From contig JAIXZW010000012.1 in NCBI GenBank assembly GCA_027489375.1, forward strand, positions 248,001 to 312,000: 64,000 nucleotides of DNA, given 5' to 3'. Positions 49,118 to 59,678 of this stretch are shown piece by piece. The position numbers and the translations under genes are program-made. Source of the DNA: Paracoccaceae bacterium. Lineage in GTDB: Bacteria; Pseudomonadota; Alphaproteobacteria; Rhodobacterales; Rhodobacteraceae. Each line of letters opens with the position of its first letter. Positions within the stretch are counted from its first letter, which is position 1. The notes under the pieces are model-generated. The model ran no database searches. It was not told the origin of the DNA and saw nothing but the letters and a program-made list of their open reading frames with translations.

Positions 49118-50223
49118 CAGACTTGCTCCTTTTTCGCCTTGGGAACCACGGGAAGCGAGACGCGGAACACGGTGCGTCCCGGCACCGAATCCACGGAAAT
49201 CCAGCCCTCATGGTCGGAAATGATCTTCGAGACGAGCGCGAGGCCAAGGCCCGTGCCGTTCTCTCGCCCTGAAACGAAGGGTTCGAAAATGTCACCTGCG
49301 AGTTCGGGCGGAATCCCCGGACCGTCATCGACGATCTCGATTTGCAAGGGCAGCGCCGCGGGCGTGCCGTCCTTGCGCCGCAGCCGCAGCGAAAGGTCGT
49401 AAAAGGTGCGTAGCCGGATCGTCGTGCCCTCGCCTGCCCGCTGGCAAGCCTCGGCGGCATTCTTGATGAGGTTGAGGAAGACCTGCATCAACTGGTCGGG
49501 ATCGGCATGGGTCGGCGGAAGCGAGGGGTCGTAATCCTCGACGATCTGCATATGGGCGGCGAAACCGACGAGGGCCGATTTGCGCGCACGGTCCAGCGCG
49601 TCGTGGATGTTCACCGCGCGGCGTTCCGGCGGGCGCAGGTTGCCGAATTGCTCGACCTGCTCCAGCAGTTTCACGATGCGCCGCGTCTCCTCGACGATCA
49701 GGTCGGCGAGTTCGCGATCCTCCGGCCCCAGCCCCATCGACAAAAGCTGCGCCGCGCCGGAAATACCGGCGAGCGGGTTCTTGATTTCATGCGCCAGCAT
49801 CTCGGCCATGCCGATGGCCGATTTCGCCGCCGATTTCACATGCATCGACCGCCCCAGACGGTCGGCAATGTCGCGGGGCGAGATGATCAGCAGGATGATA
49901 TCGGCATTGTCGTGCATCGGCGCAACCTGCACGTTGCACTGAACGGGCGGGCGTTCGCCGGTCGTCACGTCGACGTCGTTGATGAACAGCGGCGACTGGT
50001 TCACCCGCGCGCGCTTCAGCGCCTCGTCCATCGGGGCGTCGATGGAGAGGCGGTCGAAGGCGGGTTGCCCCATCAGGGATTTCGACGAAGCGTTGAGGAA
50101 GATCTCGCCCGCGGGGTTCACCTCGGCGATCCGGTTGTCCGGCCCGATCAGCAGCGCGGGCAGCGGGAGCGAGGCCCAGACGACCCCCGGCACCGGATAG
50201 GGTGAACGGTAGGCAGGGTTCAT
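49117..50223 (-). CDS. ntrB: Nitrogen sensor histidine kinase NtrB
   Basis: 368 residues from [20 protein letters not shown], soluble. PAS domain (16-120), His[23 protein letters not shown] with the phospho-histidine, N box [10 protein letters not shown] boxes DDGPGIPPE and [10 protein letters not shown]. Controlled by PII in other bacteria and phosphorylates NtrC. ATGA overlap with dus upstream and one base overlap with ntrC: a tight operon. Confidence 0.96.
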   Translation of the reverse strand: MNPAYRSPYPVPGVVWASLPLPALLIGPDNRIAEVNPAGEIFLNASSKSLMGQPAFDRLSIDAPMDEALKRARVNQSPLFINDVDVTTGERPPVQCNVQVAPMHDNADIILLIISPRDIADRLGRSMHVKSAAKSAIGMAEMLAHEIKNPLAGISGAAQLLSMGLGPEDRELADLIVEETRRIVKLLEQVEQFGNLRPPERRAVNIHDALDRARKSALVGFAAHMQIVEDYDPSLPPTHADPDQLMQVFLNLIKNAAEACQRAGEGTTIRLRTFYDLSLRLRRKDGTPAALPLQIEIVDDGPGIPPELAGDIFEPFVSGRENGTGLGLALVSKIISDHEGWISVDSVPGRTVFRVSLPVVPKAKKEQV

Positions 50224-51200
50224 GCCGCCACCTGTCCCGCATCGGCAAAGGCTTGATGGACTAGCCGGAGCACGACCGAAGGGTCCTCGGCCGTCAGGAT
50301 CGCACCACGCGCCTCGGTCAGGCCCGCTTCGTCGAGATACCAGCCAAGGTGCTTGCGGGCGCATTTCATGCCCAGATCGCGGCCATAGAAACCGAGCATC
50401 TCTTCGTAGTGCCCTGCGACCATGTCACCAAGGGCGGCACCCTGCGGCACCTCGGGTGCTGCTGTGCCGAAGAGCGCGTTGGAAATCTGCGCCAGCCGCC
50501 ACGGCGCGCCCTGTGCGCCACGGCCCACCATCACACCATCCGCGCCCGATTGCGCCAAGGCGGTCTTTGCAGTTTCCGCATCCACGATATCGCCATTCGC
50601 GATGACGTGGATCGTCACCGCCTCTTTCACCTTGCGGATCGCGGCCCAATCGGCGCTGCCCTTGTAGAACTGGCAGCGCGTGCGCCCGTGGATCACCACC
50701 ATGCGGATGCCATTATCCTCGGCCCGTTTCGCCAGTTCAGGCGCGTTATGGAGCGCGTCGTCCCAGCCGAGCCGCGTCTTGAGCGTGACGGGAATCGAAA
50801 CCGAGCGCACCACCGCGCGGATGAGGTCGAGCGCGAGGTCGAGGTCGCGCAGCAGGGCCGACCCGCAAAGACCGGTCGTCACCCGCTTCGACGGGCAGCC
50901 CATGTTGATGTCGATGATCCTGGCGCCCTGCGCCTCCATCATCCGCGCGGCTTCGGCCATCCAATAGGGTTCGCGCCCCGCAAGCTGGACCGAGGTCGCC
51001 TGTTCGCCCAAGCCAAGCTCGGCCCGCGCCCGTGCTTCGGGCTGGGCGCGCACCACTTCCTGGCTTGCGACCATTTCCGATACCACCAAACCCGCGCCGA
51101 ACCGCGCCACAAGGCGGCGGAAGGGCAGATCGGTGATCCCCGCAAGCGGGGCAAGCATCACCGGAGGGTCGATCAGATTCGGTCCGAGGCAGAAAGCCAA
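50220..51200 (-). CDS. dusB: tRNA-dihydrouridine synthase (NifR3/DusB)
   Basis: 326 residues from TTG 51200, which has AAGGA eight bases upstream; the frame is open farther upstream but without support. FMN TIM barrel with [29 protein letters not shown] (catalytic Cys region), [25 protein letters not shown] and [14 protein letters not shown]. Known as nifR3 in R. capsulatus because it heads the ntrBC operon. Overlaps ntrB by four bases. Confidence 0.95.
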   Translation of the reverse strand: MAFCLGPNLIDPPVMLAPLAGITDLPFRRLVARFGAGLVVSEMVASQEVVRAQPEARARAELGLGEQATSVQLAGREPYWMAEAARMMEAQGARIIDINMGCPSKRVTTGLCGSALLRDLDLALDLIRAVVRSVSIPVTLKTRLGWDDALHNAPELAKRAEDNGIRMVVIHGRTRCQFYKGSADWAAIRKVKEAVTIHVIANGDIVDAETAKTALAQSGADGVMVGRGAQGAPWRLAQISNALFGTAAPEVPQGAALGDMVAGHYEEMLGFYGRDLGMKCARKHLGWYLDEAGLTEARGAILTAEDPSVVLRLVHQAFADAGQVAA

Positions 51201-51304
51201 TTGCCTGTTCCTTGTGCAGTTGAAACGGTGGTAGCCCCGCGCCTTGGCCAAGACCAAGCGGCGCGGCGGCCTTGATGCGCCTTATAGGGGCGAAAAGCGG
51301 CATT

Positions 51305-51321
51305 TGCACAAAATTTGTGCA
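51305..51321. promoter_or_regulatory. NtrC-like palindrome upstream of dusB-ntrBC
   Basis: TGCACAAAATTTGTGCA is a 17-bp inverted repeat (8 bp arms, central A) close in layout to the enteric NtrC consensus TGCAC-N7-GTGCA. It lies 105 bases before dusB and 93 before ispDF. A lone copy of TTGTGCAGTT repeats at 51212 and 51315. Function inferred. Confidence 0.5.
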
Positions 51322-51413
51322 GTTTGCCCGATTGCTCGCCAGATTGTCAGTCGCGCCGCTTCCGCCTAAACAGGATCAAGCGCAAAGACCAGCAACGAAA
51401 GAACCGCCCGCCC

Positions 51414-52571
51414 ATGCCCCAATCCCGCGACACAGCGGCCGTGATCGTCGCCGCAGGCCGTGGCACCCGCGCGGGGGGCGATATTCCCAAGCAATGGCAG
51501 GACTTGGCGGGTGTTCCCGTCGTGGCCCATACAGTCAACGCCTTTCGCGCCGCAGGGGTTGCGCGCATCGCCCTCGTGATCCACCCCGACGACCGCCCCC
51601 GCGCCGAAGCCCTGGGCGCGGCCACGCTTGAAGGGGTGGAACTGGTCCACGGGGGCGAAACGCGCGATGCTTCGGTCAGGAACGCGCTCGAGGCCTTGGC
51701 GGCGCTGGCCCCCGAAACGGTGCTGATCCATGACGGCGCGCGGCCCCTGATCGCGACAGCCTTGATCCGCCGCGTGCTCGATGCGCTCGACAGTCATGCC
51801 GGTGCTGCACCTGCGCTTGCCGTGACCGATGCGCTGTGGCGGGGCGAGGCGGGGCTTGTGACCGGCACGCAGGACCGCAGCGGCCTGTGGCGGGCGCAGA
51901 CGCCGCAGGGGTTCCGCTTTCCCGACATCCTTGCCGCCCACCGCGCCCATCGCGCCCCTGCCGCCGATGATGTGGCCGTGGCCCGTGCCGCAGGGCTTGA
52001 CGTGGCGATCGTCGAGGGCGACGAAGCCAATATCAAACTCACCTTCGCGCCCGATTTCGCCCGTGCCGAAGCCATCCTGAAAGACCGCGCCATGACCATC
52101 CGTATCGGCAACGGCTATGACGTCCACGCCTTTACCGAAGGCGACCACGTCTGGCTTTGCGGGGTAAAAGTGCCGCATTCCAAAGCCTTGCTCGGCCATT
52201 CCGATGCGGATGTGGGGATGCATGCGCTGACCGATGCGATCTATGGCGCACTGGCCCAAGGCGACATCGGCCGCCATTTCCCGCCGAGTGACCCGCAGTG
52301 GAAGGGGGCGGAAAGCCACATCTTCCTGCGCCATGCCATCGGCTTGGCACGCGAGATGGGGTGGGAGCTGTCGAACTGCGATGTGACGCTGGTGTGCGAG
52401 CGCCCGAAGATCGGGCCTCATGCCATTGCGATGCAAGGGAAATTGGCGGAAATCATGGGCGTCGATGCGGATCGGGTGAGCGTCAAGGCCACCACGTCGG
52501 AGCGGCTCGGCTTTACGGGACGGGAAGAGGGGATCGCTTCGCTCGCCACGGCGCTTCTGGTGCGGAAATGA
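51414..52571 (+). CDS. ispDF: Bifunctional IspD/IspF isoprenoid synthesis enzyme
   Basis: 385 residues. IspD part 1-225 ([36 protein letters not shown]) makes CDP-ME; IspF part from about 227 ([11 protein letters not shown] with D236 and H238, [17 protein letters not shown] with H270, [11 protein letters not shown]) makes the cyclodiphosphate. Fusion is common in alphaproteobacteria. The first gene of an ATGA-coupled set ispDF-pgpA-pncC, divergent from dusB. Confidence 0.97.
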   Translation: MPQSRDTAAVIVAAGRGTRAGGDIPKQWQDLAGVPVVAHTVNAFRAAGVARIALVIHPDDRPRAEALGAATLEGVELVHGGETRDASVRNALEALAALAPETVLIHDGARPLIATALIRRVLDALDSHAGAAPALAVTDALWRGEAGLVTGTQDRSGLWRAQTPQGFRFPDILAAHRAHRAPAADDVAVARAAGLDVAIVEGDEANIKLTFAPDFARAEAILKDRAMTIRIGNGYDVHAFTEGDHVWLCGVKVPHSKALLGHSDADVGMHALTDAIYGALAQGDIGRHFPPSDPQWKGAESHIFLRHAIGLAREMGWELSNCDVTLVCERPKIGPHAIAMQGKLAEIMGVDADRVSVKATTSERLGFTGREEGIASLATALLVRK

Positions 52572-53065
52572 GCCTGTCATATCGCGTGGCGACGGTCTTC
52601 GGAATCGGACATTTGCGTCCGGCATCAGGGACTTGGGGGTCGGCCTTCGCGCTGGCGGCGGGGGTTGTGATCGACCGTTACCTTGGCGCGCCTGTGCTGG
52701 CGCTGGCCACGGTTGCCGTCACGCTGGCGGGGTTCTGGGCGTGCCGCGCGCAACTGGCGGGCAAGGCGGGGGCCGATCCTTCGGAATTCGTGATCGACGA
52801 GGTCGCGGGGCAATGGATCGCCCTGCTGTTCCCCGCCGTGGCCTTCTGGTGGCGGGGATGGGAGGGGTTCATGCCCTATCCCGGATGGGTCGCGGCCTTT
52901 GTTTTCTTTCGGCTTTTCGACATCTGGAAGCCGTGGCTCGTGGGTCGCGCCGATGCGCGGGGCGATGCCGACGGGGTGATGATCGACGACCTTTGGGCCG
53001 GGGTTTTCGCCGGTGTCGCGGTGGTCGTTTCTGCGGGAGCAGCCCACGGGATCTTCCTGCGATGA
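52568..53065 (+). CDS. pgpA: Phosphatidylglycerophosphatase A
   Basis: 165 residues, [25 protein letters not shown] with the PgpA SGTWGS motif, [11 protein letters not shown] acidic motif, and three or four membrane spans. Removes phosphate from phosphatidylglycerol phosphate. Starts in the ispDF stop and its stop overlaps pncC. Confidence 0.94.
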   Translation: MSLSYRVATVFGIGHLRPASGTWGSAFALAAGVVIDRYLGAPVLALATVAVTLAGFWACRAQLAGKAGADPSEFVIDEVAGQWIALLFPAVAFWWRGWEGFMPYPGWVAAFVFFRLFDIWKPWLVGRADARGDADGVMIDDLWAGVFAGVAVVVSAGAAHGIFLR

Positions 53066-53529
53066 GCGCGGCAGAGGTGCTTCAGGCGGCGCGCAAACGG
53101 GGCGTCATGATCGCCACGGCAGAGAGTTGCACGGGGGGGATGATCTCGGCGGCACTGACGGATATCGCCGGATCGTCGGATGTGTTCGACCGCGGGTTCG
53201 TCACCTATTCCAACGCCGCGAAGCGCGACTTGCTGGGCATACGGCAATGCACACTCGATGCATACGGGGCCGTGTCAGAGTTAATAGCGCAGGAGATGGC
53301 CGAAGGGGCGCTTGCCCGCTCGGCCGCACGGATCGCAGTGGCGGTCACGGGCATCGCGGGACCGGGCGGTTCGGAGCACAAGCCCGAGGGGCGGGTCTGT
53401 TTCGGGCTGGCGCGGTCGGGGGAGCTGACGCGGACCGAGACGGTCGATTTCGGTCCGCTGGGTCGCGCCAATGTCCGGGCCGCGACCGTGGAACATGCGC
53501 TGAAGCTGCTGCTCGACGCGCTGGCCTGA
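53062..53529 (+). CDS. pncC: CinA-family nicotinamide-nucleotide amidohydrolase
   Basis: 155 residues: IATAESCTGGMISAALTDIAGSS with catalytic Ser, VTYSNAAKRDLLG, AVAVTGIAGPGG, GRVCFGLA. This is the stand-alone C-terminal CinA domain that recycles NMN to NaMN. Third gene of the ATGA-linked cluster. Confidence 0.95.
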   Translation: MSAAEVLQAARKRGVMIATAESCTGGMISAALTDIAGSSDVFDRGFVTYSNAAKRDLLGIRQCTLDAYGAVSELIAQEMAEGALARSAARIAVAVTGIAGPGGSEHKPEGRVCFGLARSGELTRTETVDFGPLGRANVRAATVEHALKLLLDALA

Positions 53530-53553
53530 GCGGGGTTTGGCGCAAACTCCGGT

Positions 53554-54021
53554 TCAGACCTTGGGTCCGTGAAGTTCCACCGCGCGGCGTTCGAAGGCGC
53601 GGACGACGCGCTGCATCGCTTCGTTGAAGACCACGCCGATGATTCCCTGCAAGATCGCGTTGCGGAATTCGAAATCCACGAAGAACTCCACCTCGCAGCC
53701 GCCCTCGACATCGCGGAAGTCCCAGGTGGAGCGCATGTGGCGGAAGGGGCCGTCGAGGTATTCCGTCTCGATCCGCTTCGATGCGGGCCAGAGGGTCACA
53801 CGGCTGCCGAAGCGTTCGCGGAACACCTTGAAGCTGATGACGAGATCGGCCTCCATCACCTCGCCCGTCTCGCCCTTGGCCCCCGTGACCGGCGTGCGCG
53901 AGCGGATGCGGGCCGCAGAGTTCCACGGCAGGAATTTCGGATAGGCCGCAACATCGGCGACAAGGTCATACATCTGCGCCGCGCTATAGGGCAGGCGCTT
54001 GACTTCGTGGTGGGTAGGCAT
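53554..54021 (-). CDS. Coq10/RatA-like START-domain protein
   Basis: 155 residues, MPTHHEVKRLPYSAAQMYDLVADVAAYPKFLPW, with FRERFGSRVTLWP, the YLDGPFRHMRSTW core and VDFEFRNAILQGIIGVVF. This family includes mitochondrial Coq10 (ubiquinone binding) and enteric RatA. In alphaproteobacteria the quinone-binding role is more likely. Convergent with pncC. Confidence 0.92.
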   Translation of the reverse strand: MPTHHEVKRLPYSAAQMYDLVADVAAYPKFLPWNSAARIRSRTPVTGAKGETGEVMEADLVISFKVFRERFGSRVTLWPASKRIETEYLDGPFRHMRSTWDFRDVEGGCEVEFFVDFEFRNAILQGIIGVVFNEAMQRVVRAFERRAVELHGPKV

Positions 54022-54101
54022 CGCATCGATCCCGTGACTTGCCCCACGGTATTGGTTAAGCAGAGAGCGGAAATCAAGAGGCCCAAGGCCGCAGGGACAG
54101 T

Positions 54102-54641
54102 ATGACCGACAAAGCCTATGTCATCGACCAGATGATCAGCGCCAAAGCCATCGCCGCACGGGTCGAAGCTTTGGCAACCGAGATCACCGCCCATTACAAG
54201 GGCACCGACAAGCTGGTCGTGGTGGGGCTGCTGCGGGGGTCTTTCGTGTTCATCGCCGACCTTGTGCGCGAGATAGATCTGCCGGTAGAGGTCGATTTCC
54301 TCGAAGCCTCGTCCTATGGCGACGCGATGCATTCGAGCCGCGAGGTGCGCATCCTGAAAGACCTGCGGGGCGAGATTGCGGGGCGGGATGTGCTGGTGGT
54401 TGAAGATATCGTCGACACGGGCTTTACCCTGCATCACGTGAAGAACCTGCTCTTGAGCCGCGAGCCGAAGCGGCTTGAGGTCTGCGCCCTGCTCGACAAG
54501 CCGTCGCGGCGCGAGGTGGACATCCGCGCGACATGGACGGGATTCGAGATTCCCGACGAATTCGTCGTGGGTTACGGGATCGACTTTGCGCAAAGAAACC
54601 GCAATCTGCCCTATATCGGCAAGGTGCGCTTCACCGAATGA
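54102..54641 (+). CDS. hpt: Hypoxanthine phosphoribosyltransferase
   Basis: 179 residues, purine salvage. PRPP motif [14 protein letters not shown] and [21 protein letters not shown], substrate part [11 protein letters not shown], plus the C-terminal [20 protein letters not shown]. Stop overlaps a small membrane gene. With guaB and guaA in the same window it covers guanine synthesis. Confidence 0.97.
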   Translation: MTDKAYVIDQMISAKAIAARVEALATEITAHYKGTDKLVVVGLLRGSFVFIADLVREIDLPVEVDFLEASSYGDAMHSSREVRILKDLRGEIAGRDVLVVEDIVDTGFTLHHVKNLLLSREPKRLEVCALLDKPSRREVDIRATWTGFEIPDEFVVGYGIDFAQRNRNLPYIGKVRFTE

Positions 54642-54805
54642 ACCCGATCTGGTTCCTCCGCATGGCCCGCTGGGTGCGCAATCCGCCATCGGCGGGGCGG
54701 GTGAAGCTGGTGTTGGCGGTGGTGGCGGTCTGCGTGGCGATCGTGCTGGCGGAAAAGCTGTTCGGCTTTCCGGCATGGCTGGCGCCGCAAAAGCTGAAGC
54801 CCTGA
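54638..54805 (+). CDS. Small membrane protein (55 aa)
   Basis: [20 protein letters not shown], then hydrophobic [17 protein letters not shown] and a short end [14 protein letters not shown]. One membrane span, basic N-terminus inside. Starts in the hpt stop (ATGA). The last codons belong to a 17-18 bp tandem repeat that continues downstream. Similar short proteins follow hpt in Rhodobacteraceae, to my knowledge without a function. Confidence 0.8.
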   Translation: MNPIWFLRMARWVRNPPSAGRVKLVLAVVAVCVAIVLAEKLFGFPAWLAPQKLKP

Positions 54806-54858
54806 GAAGACTGAAGCCCTGAGCAGACGGAAGCCCCCGAGAGAACTGAAGCGCCGAG
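54794..54858. repeat. Four-copy short tandem repeat, period 17-18
   Basis: Units at 54794, 54811, 54828 and 54846: CTGAAGCCCTGAG twice, then CGGAAGCCCCCGAG and CTGAAGCGCCGAG, separated by AAGA, CAGA and AGAA. The first unit contains the last codons and stop of the small gene, so the repeat arose by duplication of a gene end. Confidence 0.85.
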
Positions 54859-54945
54859 TTTGACCAAGTCACTTGGCGAAAACGTCATTTGTCGGCATGC
54901 CTTTGGCGTGGCTACGCTTTCCGCGTGGCAATCCAAGGGGACGCG

Positions 54946-55839
54946 ATGCGGCGGTTGATCGGCGGGGTGGCGGTGCTTGCCGCGGTGGGTCTGGGTGGTT
55001 TCTGGGTGCTGACGCAGCCGAACCCCCTGCCCGAAGACAGCTTTGCAGGTCTGACCCCCGACCCCGTGCATGGCGAGCAGGTCTTTACCGCCGCGGGTTG
55101 CGCGTCTTGCCATATGGCCGAAGGGGCGAAGGATGCGGCGCAACAGGTGCTGGGCGGGGGGCAGAGGTTCCCTTCGGCCTTTGGCACCTTCGTTGCGCCC
55201 AATATCTCGTCCGATCCCGACCACGGCATCGGCGGCTGGAGCCTGCCGGAATTCGCCGATGCGATCCAGCGCGGGATCGGGCGCGAGGGCGAACATCTTT
55301 ACCCCGCCCTGCCCTATGCCGCCTATCAGCATATGGAGCCGCAGGATATCGCGGACCTTTACGCCTATATGCAGACGCTGCCGCCCGATGCGACGCCGAG
55401 CCAACCGCATGAGTTGGCCTTTCCCTTTACCCTGCGGCGCGGAATCGGGCTGTGGAAGGCGCTTTACGTCAGCCCCGACTGGGCGATCGACGCGCCCGAC
55501 CTGACGGCAGAGGAAACGCGTGGCCGCTACATCGCCGAGGCGCTGGCCCATTGCGGCGAATGTCACACCCCGCGCAATGCGCTGGGCGGGCTCGACCGAA
55601 GCCGCTGGCTCGCCGGAGCACCCAACCCGTCGGGCGAGGGGCGGATTCCGAACATCACCCCCGCCAAGCTGACGTGGAGCGCGGACGAGGTGGTGGAATA
55701 CCTGACGACAGGCTTCACGCCCGAGTATGACTCGGTCGGCGGGCATATGGCGCATGTGGTCGAGAACATGGCGAAACTGCCCGAAGCGGACCGGCGTGCG
55801 GTGGTGGCCTATCTTGGGCGGGTGCCGGCCAGAGATTAG
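54946..55839 (+). CDS. Diheme c-type cytochrome
   Basis: 297 residues from MRRLIGGVAVLAAVGLGGFWV, with AAGGGG before ATG. Single N-terminal anchor (about 5-22), then two class I cytochrome c domains: C52-A-S-C55-H56 and C203-G-E-C206-H207. Family resembles the cytochrome subunits of membrane alcohol/aldehyde or sorbose dehydrogenases, but no dehydrogenase gene is beside it. Electron partner unknown. Confidence 0.92.
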   Translation: MRRLIGGVAVLAAVGLGGFWVLTQPNPLPEDSFAGLTPDPVHGEQVFTAAGCASCHMAEGAKDAAQQVLGGGQRFPSAFGTFVAPNISSDPDHGIGGWSLPEFADAIQRGIGREGEHLYPALPYAAYQHMEPQDIADLYAYMQTLPPDATPSQPHELAFPFTLRRGIGLWKALYVSPDWAIDAPDLTAEETRGRYIAEALAHCGECHTPRNALGGLDRSRWLAGAPNPSGEGRIPNITPAKLTWSADEVVEYLTTGFTPEYDSVGGHMAHVVENMAKLPEADRRAVVAYLGRVPARD

Positions 55840-55931
55840 GCCCGAAGGCGCCGAAGCTGCCCGCGAATGATTGCGGCAAACCGCAAGTTATGGTAGCTGA
55901 TAAAAAAAACCGAGCAGTAGGTTGTATAACA

Positions 55932-56831
55932 ATGAACAGGCTTCCCTGCGCCCTTCCGGCGCTTCTTCTTGCTTTTTCGCCTCTTGCCGTCGCGGCCCAG
56001 GGACTCGAGACTTCGGGTCAGATGGAACTGGAATACCTGCAAGGGAATGATGCATCGACGACGCTGTTCTCGGCCGATGCGATGCTGCGATACCGCAGCG
56101 GGTCGCTGGGTGTCGAGGTCGGGACGGACAGCGATTTCGCGCTGGATGACGGGCCGGAACTGAAATCCTTTTACGCCGCCGTGCTGATCGACAGCGGCTT
56201 TGGTGAATTCGCCATCGGTGCGCCGGAATCGGCAGCGGATATGCTGATCGACGTGCCGTCGTTCAACCGCATGAAGGCGCTGGATGCGGGCGGGTTCATT
56301 CCCGGGCAGGACGTGACCTTGGGCACGCCGTCGATGGTGGGACCGATTGCCAAGTCGGAAGACCGCAAGAGCTATGGCCTGCGCTATTCGAATGCGAGCG
56401 GCGATATGCGCTACGGGGCCTCGGTCCACAAGTTCGAAGGCACGGGCAGCACGCTGTTCCAGCTGGCGGGCGAATATACGATGGGCCAGACCCAGTTCGA
56501 GGGGATGGTCGAGAACAAGAGCCTCGAGGGCGGGTTCTCGGGGTTGATCGGGGTTTCGCATGATGCGGGGCAGTTCACGGTTTCCGCCTATCTCTCACGC
56601 GAGACGATCCTGAACGACGGGACGACCTTCCAGCTTTCGGGCGATTACAGGATGTCGGACAGGATGACGGTCGGCGGAAGCTTTGCGCGCAAGGATTTCG
56701 GGTCGGAAGAATATCTTTACGGCGTCAATGCGGGATGGGGTTTCGGCAACGGGGCCTATCTGCAGGGCGGCGTTGCCGACGGCGACAATACGAGCGTGCT
56801 CATGGACGCATCGGTCGGCTACAAGTTCTGA
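55932..56831 (+). CDS. Porin-like outer-membrane beta-barrel protein
   Basis: 299 residues. Signal peptide 1-22 (PALLLAFSPLAVAAQG). Mature part shows many alternating strands ending in aromatic or basic residues (LRYSNASGDMRYGASVHKF, FSGLIGVSHDAG, SVGYKF end with terminal Phe), as in Rhodobacter porins. Upstream region 55861-55931 is AT-rich with TTGCGG/CCGCAA inverted repeat. Substrate unknown. Confidence 0.85.
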   Translation: MNRLPCALPALLLAFSPLAVAAQGLETSGQMELEYLQGNDASTTLFSADAMLRYRSGSLGVEVGTDSDFALDDGPELKSFYAAVLIDSGFGEFAIGAPESAADMLIDVPSFNRMKALDAGGFIPGQDVTLGTPSMVGPIAKSEDRKSYGLRYSNASGDMRYGASVHKFEGTGSTLFQLAGEYTMGQTQFEGMVENKSLEGGFSGLIGVSHDAGQFTVSAYLSRETILNDGTTFQLSGDYRMSDRMTVGGSFARKDFGSEEYLYGVNAGWGFGNGAYLQGGVADGDNTSVLMDASVGYKF

Positions 56832-56843
56832 CGGCGGGGCGGG

Positions 56844-57800
56844 TCAGCCCCGCCCCAGTTTTTCCAGACGTGCTGCGCGGAGGCGGGCGAAATCGTCGCC
56901 CGCGTGATAGGATGACCGCGTGAGCGGCGTGGCCGAGACCATCAGGAACCCTTTGCCATAGGCGGCGGTCTCGTAGGCCTTGAATTCGTCGGGTGTCACG
57001 AAGCGGTCGATGCGGTGATGCTTGGGCGTCGGTTGCAGGTATTGGCCGATGGTCAGGAAGTCGATATCGGCGGCGCGCATGTCGTCCATCACCTGATGCA
57101 CGGCCTGACGATCCTCACCCAGACCCACCATGATGCCCGATTTGGTGAACATCGCGGGGTCGAGTTCCTTGACCTTTTGCAAAAGCCGGAGCGAGTGGAA
57201 GTAGCGCGCGCCGGGCCGCACCTCGGGGTAGAGGCCGGGGACGGTTTCAAGGTTGTGGTTGAAGACGTCGGGCCGCGCCTCGACCACCTTTTCCAAAGCC
57301 GAGGGCGGGCATTTCAGGAAGTCGGGGGTCAGGATCTCGATGGTCGTGTCGGGCGCGCGGTGGCGGATGGCGCGGATGGTCTGGGCAAAGTGTTCGGCCC
57401 CGCCATCCTCGAGATCGTCACGGTCGACCGAGGTGACGACGACGTGCTTCAGCCCAAGCTCGGCCACGGCATGGGCCACGCGGCCGGGTTCGAAGGCGTC
57501 GAGCGACTGCGGCTTGCCGGTCGCCACGTTGCAAAAGGTGCAGCCGCGGGTGCAGATCTCGCCCATGATCATCATGGTCGCGTGTCCCTGCGACCAGCAT
57601 TCGCCGACGTTGGGGCAGCCCGCTTCCTCGCAGACCGTGACGAGTTTCTTTTCCTTGAGGATGTCGCGCGTCTGCTTGTAACCCGCGCTGGTCGGCGCCT
57701 TGACGCGGATCCATGACGGTTTCTTGGGCTGTTCGTTGTCGGGCCGATGCGCCTTTTCGGGGTGGCGTTGTTCGGGGAGCTTCAGGTCGCGCACGGGCAT
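56844..57800 (-). CDS. lipA: Lipoyl synthase
   Basis: 318 residues from [16 protein letters not shown]; earlier starts are unsupported. Auxiliary-cluster cysteines C57, C62, C68 ([12 protein letters not shown]) and radical SAM C83, C87, C90 ([10 protein letters not shown]), followed by [12 protein letters not shown] and [14 protein letters not shown]. Adds sulfur to protein-bound octanoyl groups, so it depends on the SUF system encoded at 5-12.7 kb. Confidence 0.97.
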   Translation of the reverse strand: MPVRDLKLPEQRHPEKAHRPDNEQPKKPSWIRVKAPTSAGYKQTRDILKEKKLVTVCEEAGCPNVGECWSQGHATMMIMGEICTRGCTFCNVATGKPQSLDAFEPGRVAHAVAELGLKHVVVTSVDRDDLEDGGAEHFAQTIRAIRHRAPDTTIEILTPDFLKCPPSALEKVVEARPDVFNHNLETVPGLYPEVRPGARYFHSLRLLQKVKELDPAMFTKSGIMVGLGEDRQAVHQVMDDMRAADIDFLTIGQYLQPTPKHHRIDRFVTPDEFKAYETAAYGKGFLMVSATPLTRSSYHAGDDFARLRAARLEKLGRG

Positions 57801-57999
57801 TCTCCATCGCGGCCCTGCCCCTGCCGCCACCTGCGGCACCACCGGCACGGCCGATCCTTGCGAGGGAGATAAGCCTTTTCGCCTTTGGGTGCAACCAAGC
57901 GCGGGCTTTGCGCAGGGTGCGGCAATGGCATATTTGATCCATGTCATTGGCGGGCCGACTGCGCCCTGCCATTCCGGCACGACCAGAAGGACAGACCAG

Positions 58000-58560
58000 A
58001 TGCCGACGCCGGAACTCGTTTTTGCCATCCTGCTGCTGCTGCTCACCCCCGGGCCGACCAATACGCTGGTGATGCTGGCGGCGGCGGAGCAGGGGTGGCG
58101 GGGCAGTCTGCGGCTGCTTCCGGTGGAATTGGCGGCCTATCTGATCACCGTCGTTCCCATGACGCTGATCGCCCATGCGGCAAGCGCCGAACTGGCCGCG
58201 CTGCGGCCGGCCATCGCCATCGTCGCGGGGCTGTGGGTGTTGTGGCTGGCCGTGCGGCTGTGGACGGCGAACGTGCAGGCAGGGGAGCAGATGCTCGTGA
58301 CCCCTGCCCGCCTGTTCGTGACGACGCTGCTGAACCCCAAGGCGCTGATCTTCGGGCTGGTGCTGCTGCCTTCGGCCGCGCCTGCGCAGGGGTTTGCACT
58401 TTTCGCGGTGCTGGTCATCGGTGTGGCGCTGGTCTGGGCCTGCATCGGCTGCCGCTTGCCGGATGTCGCGGCCAACGGGCTGTCGCTGATGCGCCGTGCG
58501 GCGGCGTGCTGGTTGGCCGTGCTGTCGCTGGGGCTTCTGGCCAAGGGATTCGGCGCCTAG
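58000..58560 (+). CDS. LysE/RhtB-family amino-acid exporter-like protein
   Basis: 186 residues from [32 protein letters not shown], with the TPGPTN motif after the first span and about six membrane segments. Typical of LysE translocators. AAGGA lies upstream of ATG. Stop overlaps the convergent DUF6456-type gene by four bases. Substrate unknown. Confidence 0.9.
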   Translation: MPTPELVFAILLLLLTPGPTNTLVMLAAAEQGWRGSLRLLPVELAAYLITVVPMTLIAHAASAELAALRPAIAIVAGLWVLWLAVRLWTANVQAGEQMLVTPARLFVTTLLNPKALIFGLVLLPSAAPAQGFALFAVLVIGVALVWACIGCRLPDVAANGLSLMRRAAACWLAVLSLGLLAKGFGA

Positions 58561-59633
58561 CCGAAGCGCGGGCCGGACGGGCCATAAACCTCGTCATAAT
58601 GCCGTTTCAACCTTTGCAGGGCGATGCGCAGCACGATCTTGCCCGAGCGGGCGGCCCAGCCCATGTGGCGCTCGGTCGCTTCGATGCCTTCGACGAAGCA
58701 GCAGACCCGCAGCACGACATCGCCAAGGCCGGGGCCAAGGTCGGTGAGCGCACGCAGCACACGCTCGCGAGCGGCACGCGGACCTTCGCCCAAGCCTGCG
58801 TCGGCGCGGAAACCGCCCCTGTCGCCCGCCGTCAGGAAACGGTCCCAGTTCTGCGCGACACGGGGGCCCATCTGGGCGAGTTCGAAGTCCTCGCGCAGAC
58901 GTTCGGCCACGCGGATCAGGTCGGGTTCCAGATAGGGTTTGCCGTCCTTGTCCCTTTTGCGGCCAAGCATGACGATGGGGCTTTCGGCAGAGTTCATCCG
59001 CACCCGCACCCTTGCGCCATCGTCGAGGATGTCCTGCGTCTCCATCTTGCGGTGTTGCGCACCGAAGGGGGCGTCGAACGGGTCTGCCGCCATGCGCCGC
59101 AATGCGGCCCGCCCCGCTACGGTAAGACGATAGGCCGACACGCGACCCGGTTTGTCAGAGGTGATCCAGTCCTTGAGCGCGAAAGCCTGCGCCACGGCGC
59201 GGTCGACGGTGCAAAGGCGCTGGGCCTTTCCCTCGGCACCTTGGCGCAGGACGACGGCGCGCTCCATATCCATCGACACGGCCAACAGCGCCGAGGTTTC
59301 GGCCATGCGGCCCAGAACGCGCCGCGCCTCGCGCAGGAGGTCGGATTCGGGGATGGCCACGGAATGCGCGGCAGTGCCCGTCTGTCTTGTGGCGATCATC
59401 GCATCCTCTCCTGTCCGCAGCCCGTCGAGCGCCTGATCGACCAGAAGATCGTCGCGCTTGCTTTCATAGCGCCGCACCTGCCGCAGCACGGTCGAGGCAT
59501 GGACGCCGCGTTGCCGTGCCAGTTCGCGCAGGGATACGCCGTCGCCGGTATGCGACAGATAGGCCCGCGCCGCTTCCGGGACCCAGGCGGGAAGGTCGGC
59601 AGCCCCTCCTCTCCCTTGCGTTACAGTTTTCAT
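58557..59633 (-). CDS. Helix-turn-helix protein, DUF6456-like
   Basis: 358 residues from MKTVTQGRGGAADLPAW. N-terminal helix-turn-helix (SLRELARQRGVHASTVLRQVRRYE, about 37-62) and a C-terminal part with GADDGARVRVRM-like strands and AERLREDFELAQMGPRVAQNWDRFLTAG typical of the DUF6456 family in Rhodobacterales. Likely a DNA-binding protein. It is divergent from a DUF6477-like gene, with a CtrA box between them. Confidence 0.8.
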   Translation of the reverse strand: MKTVTQGRGGAADLPAWVPEAARAYLSHTGDGVSLRELARQRGVHASTVLRQVRRYESKRDDLLVDQALDGLRTGEDAMIATRQTGTAAHSVAIPESDLLREARRVLGRMAETSALLAVSMDMERAVVLRQGAEGKAQRLCTVDRAVAQAFALKDWITSDKPGRVSAYRLTVAGRAALRRMAADPFDAPFGAQHRKMETQDILDDGARVRVRMNSAESPIVMLGRKRDKDGKPYLEPDLIRVAERLREDFELAQMGPRVAQNWDRFLTAGDRGGFRADAGLGEGPRAARERVLRALTDLGPGLGDVVLRVCCFVEGIEATERHMGWAARSGKIVLRIALQRLKRHYDEVYGPSGPRFG

Positions 59634-59678
59634 CGACACCACTCCCCAAAGTGTAAACACAGCCCGAACGTGCAATGG

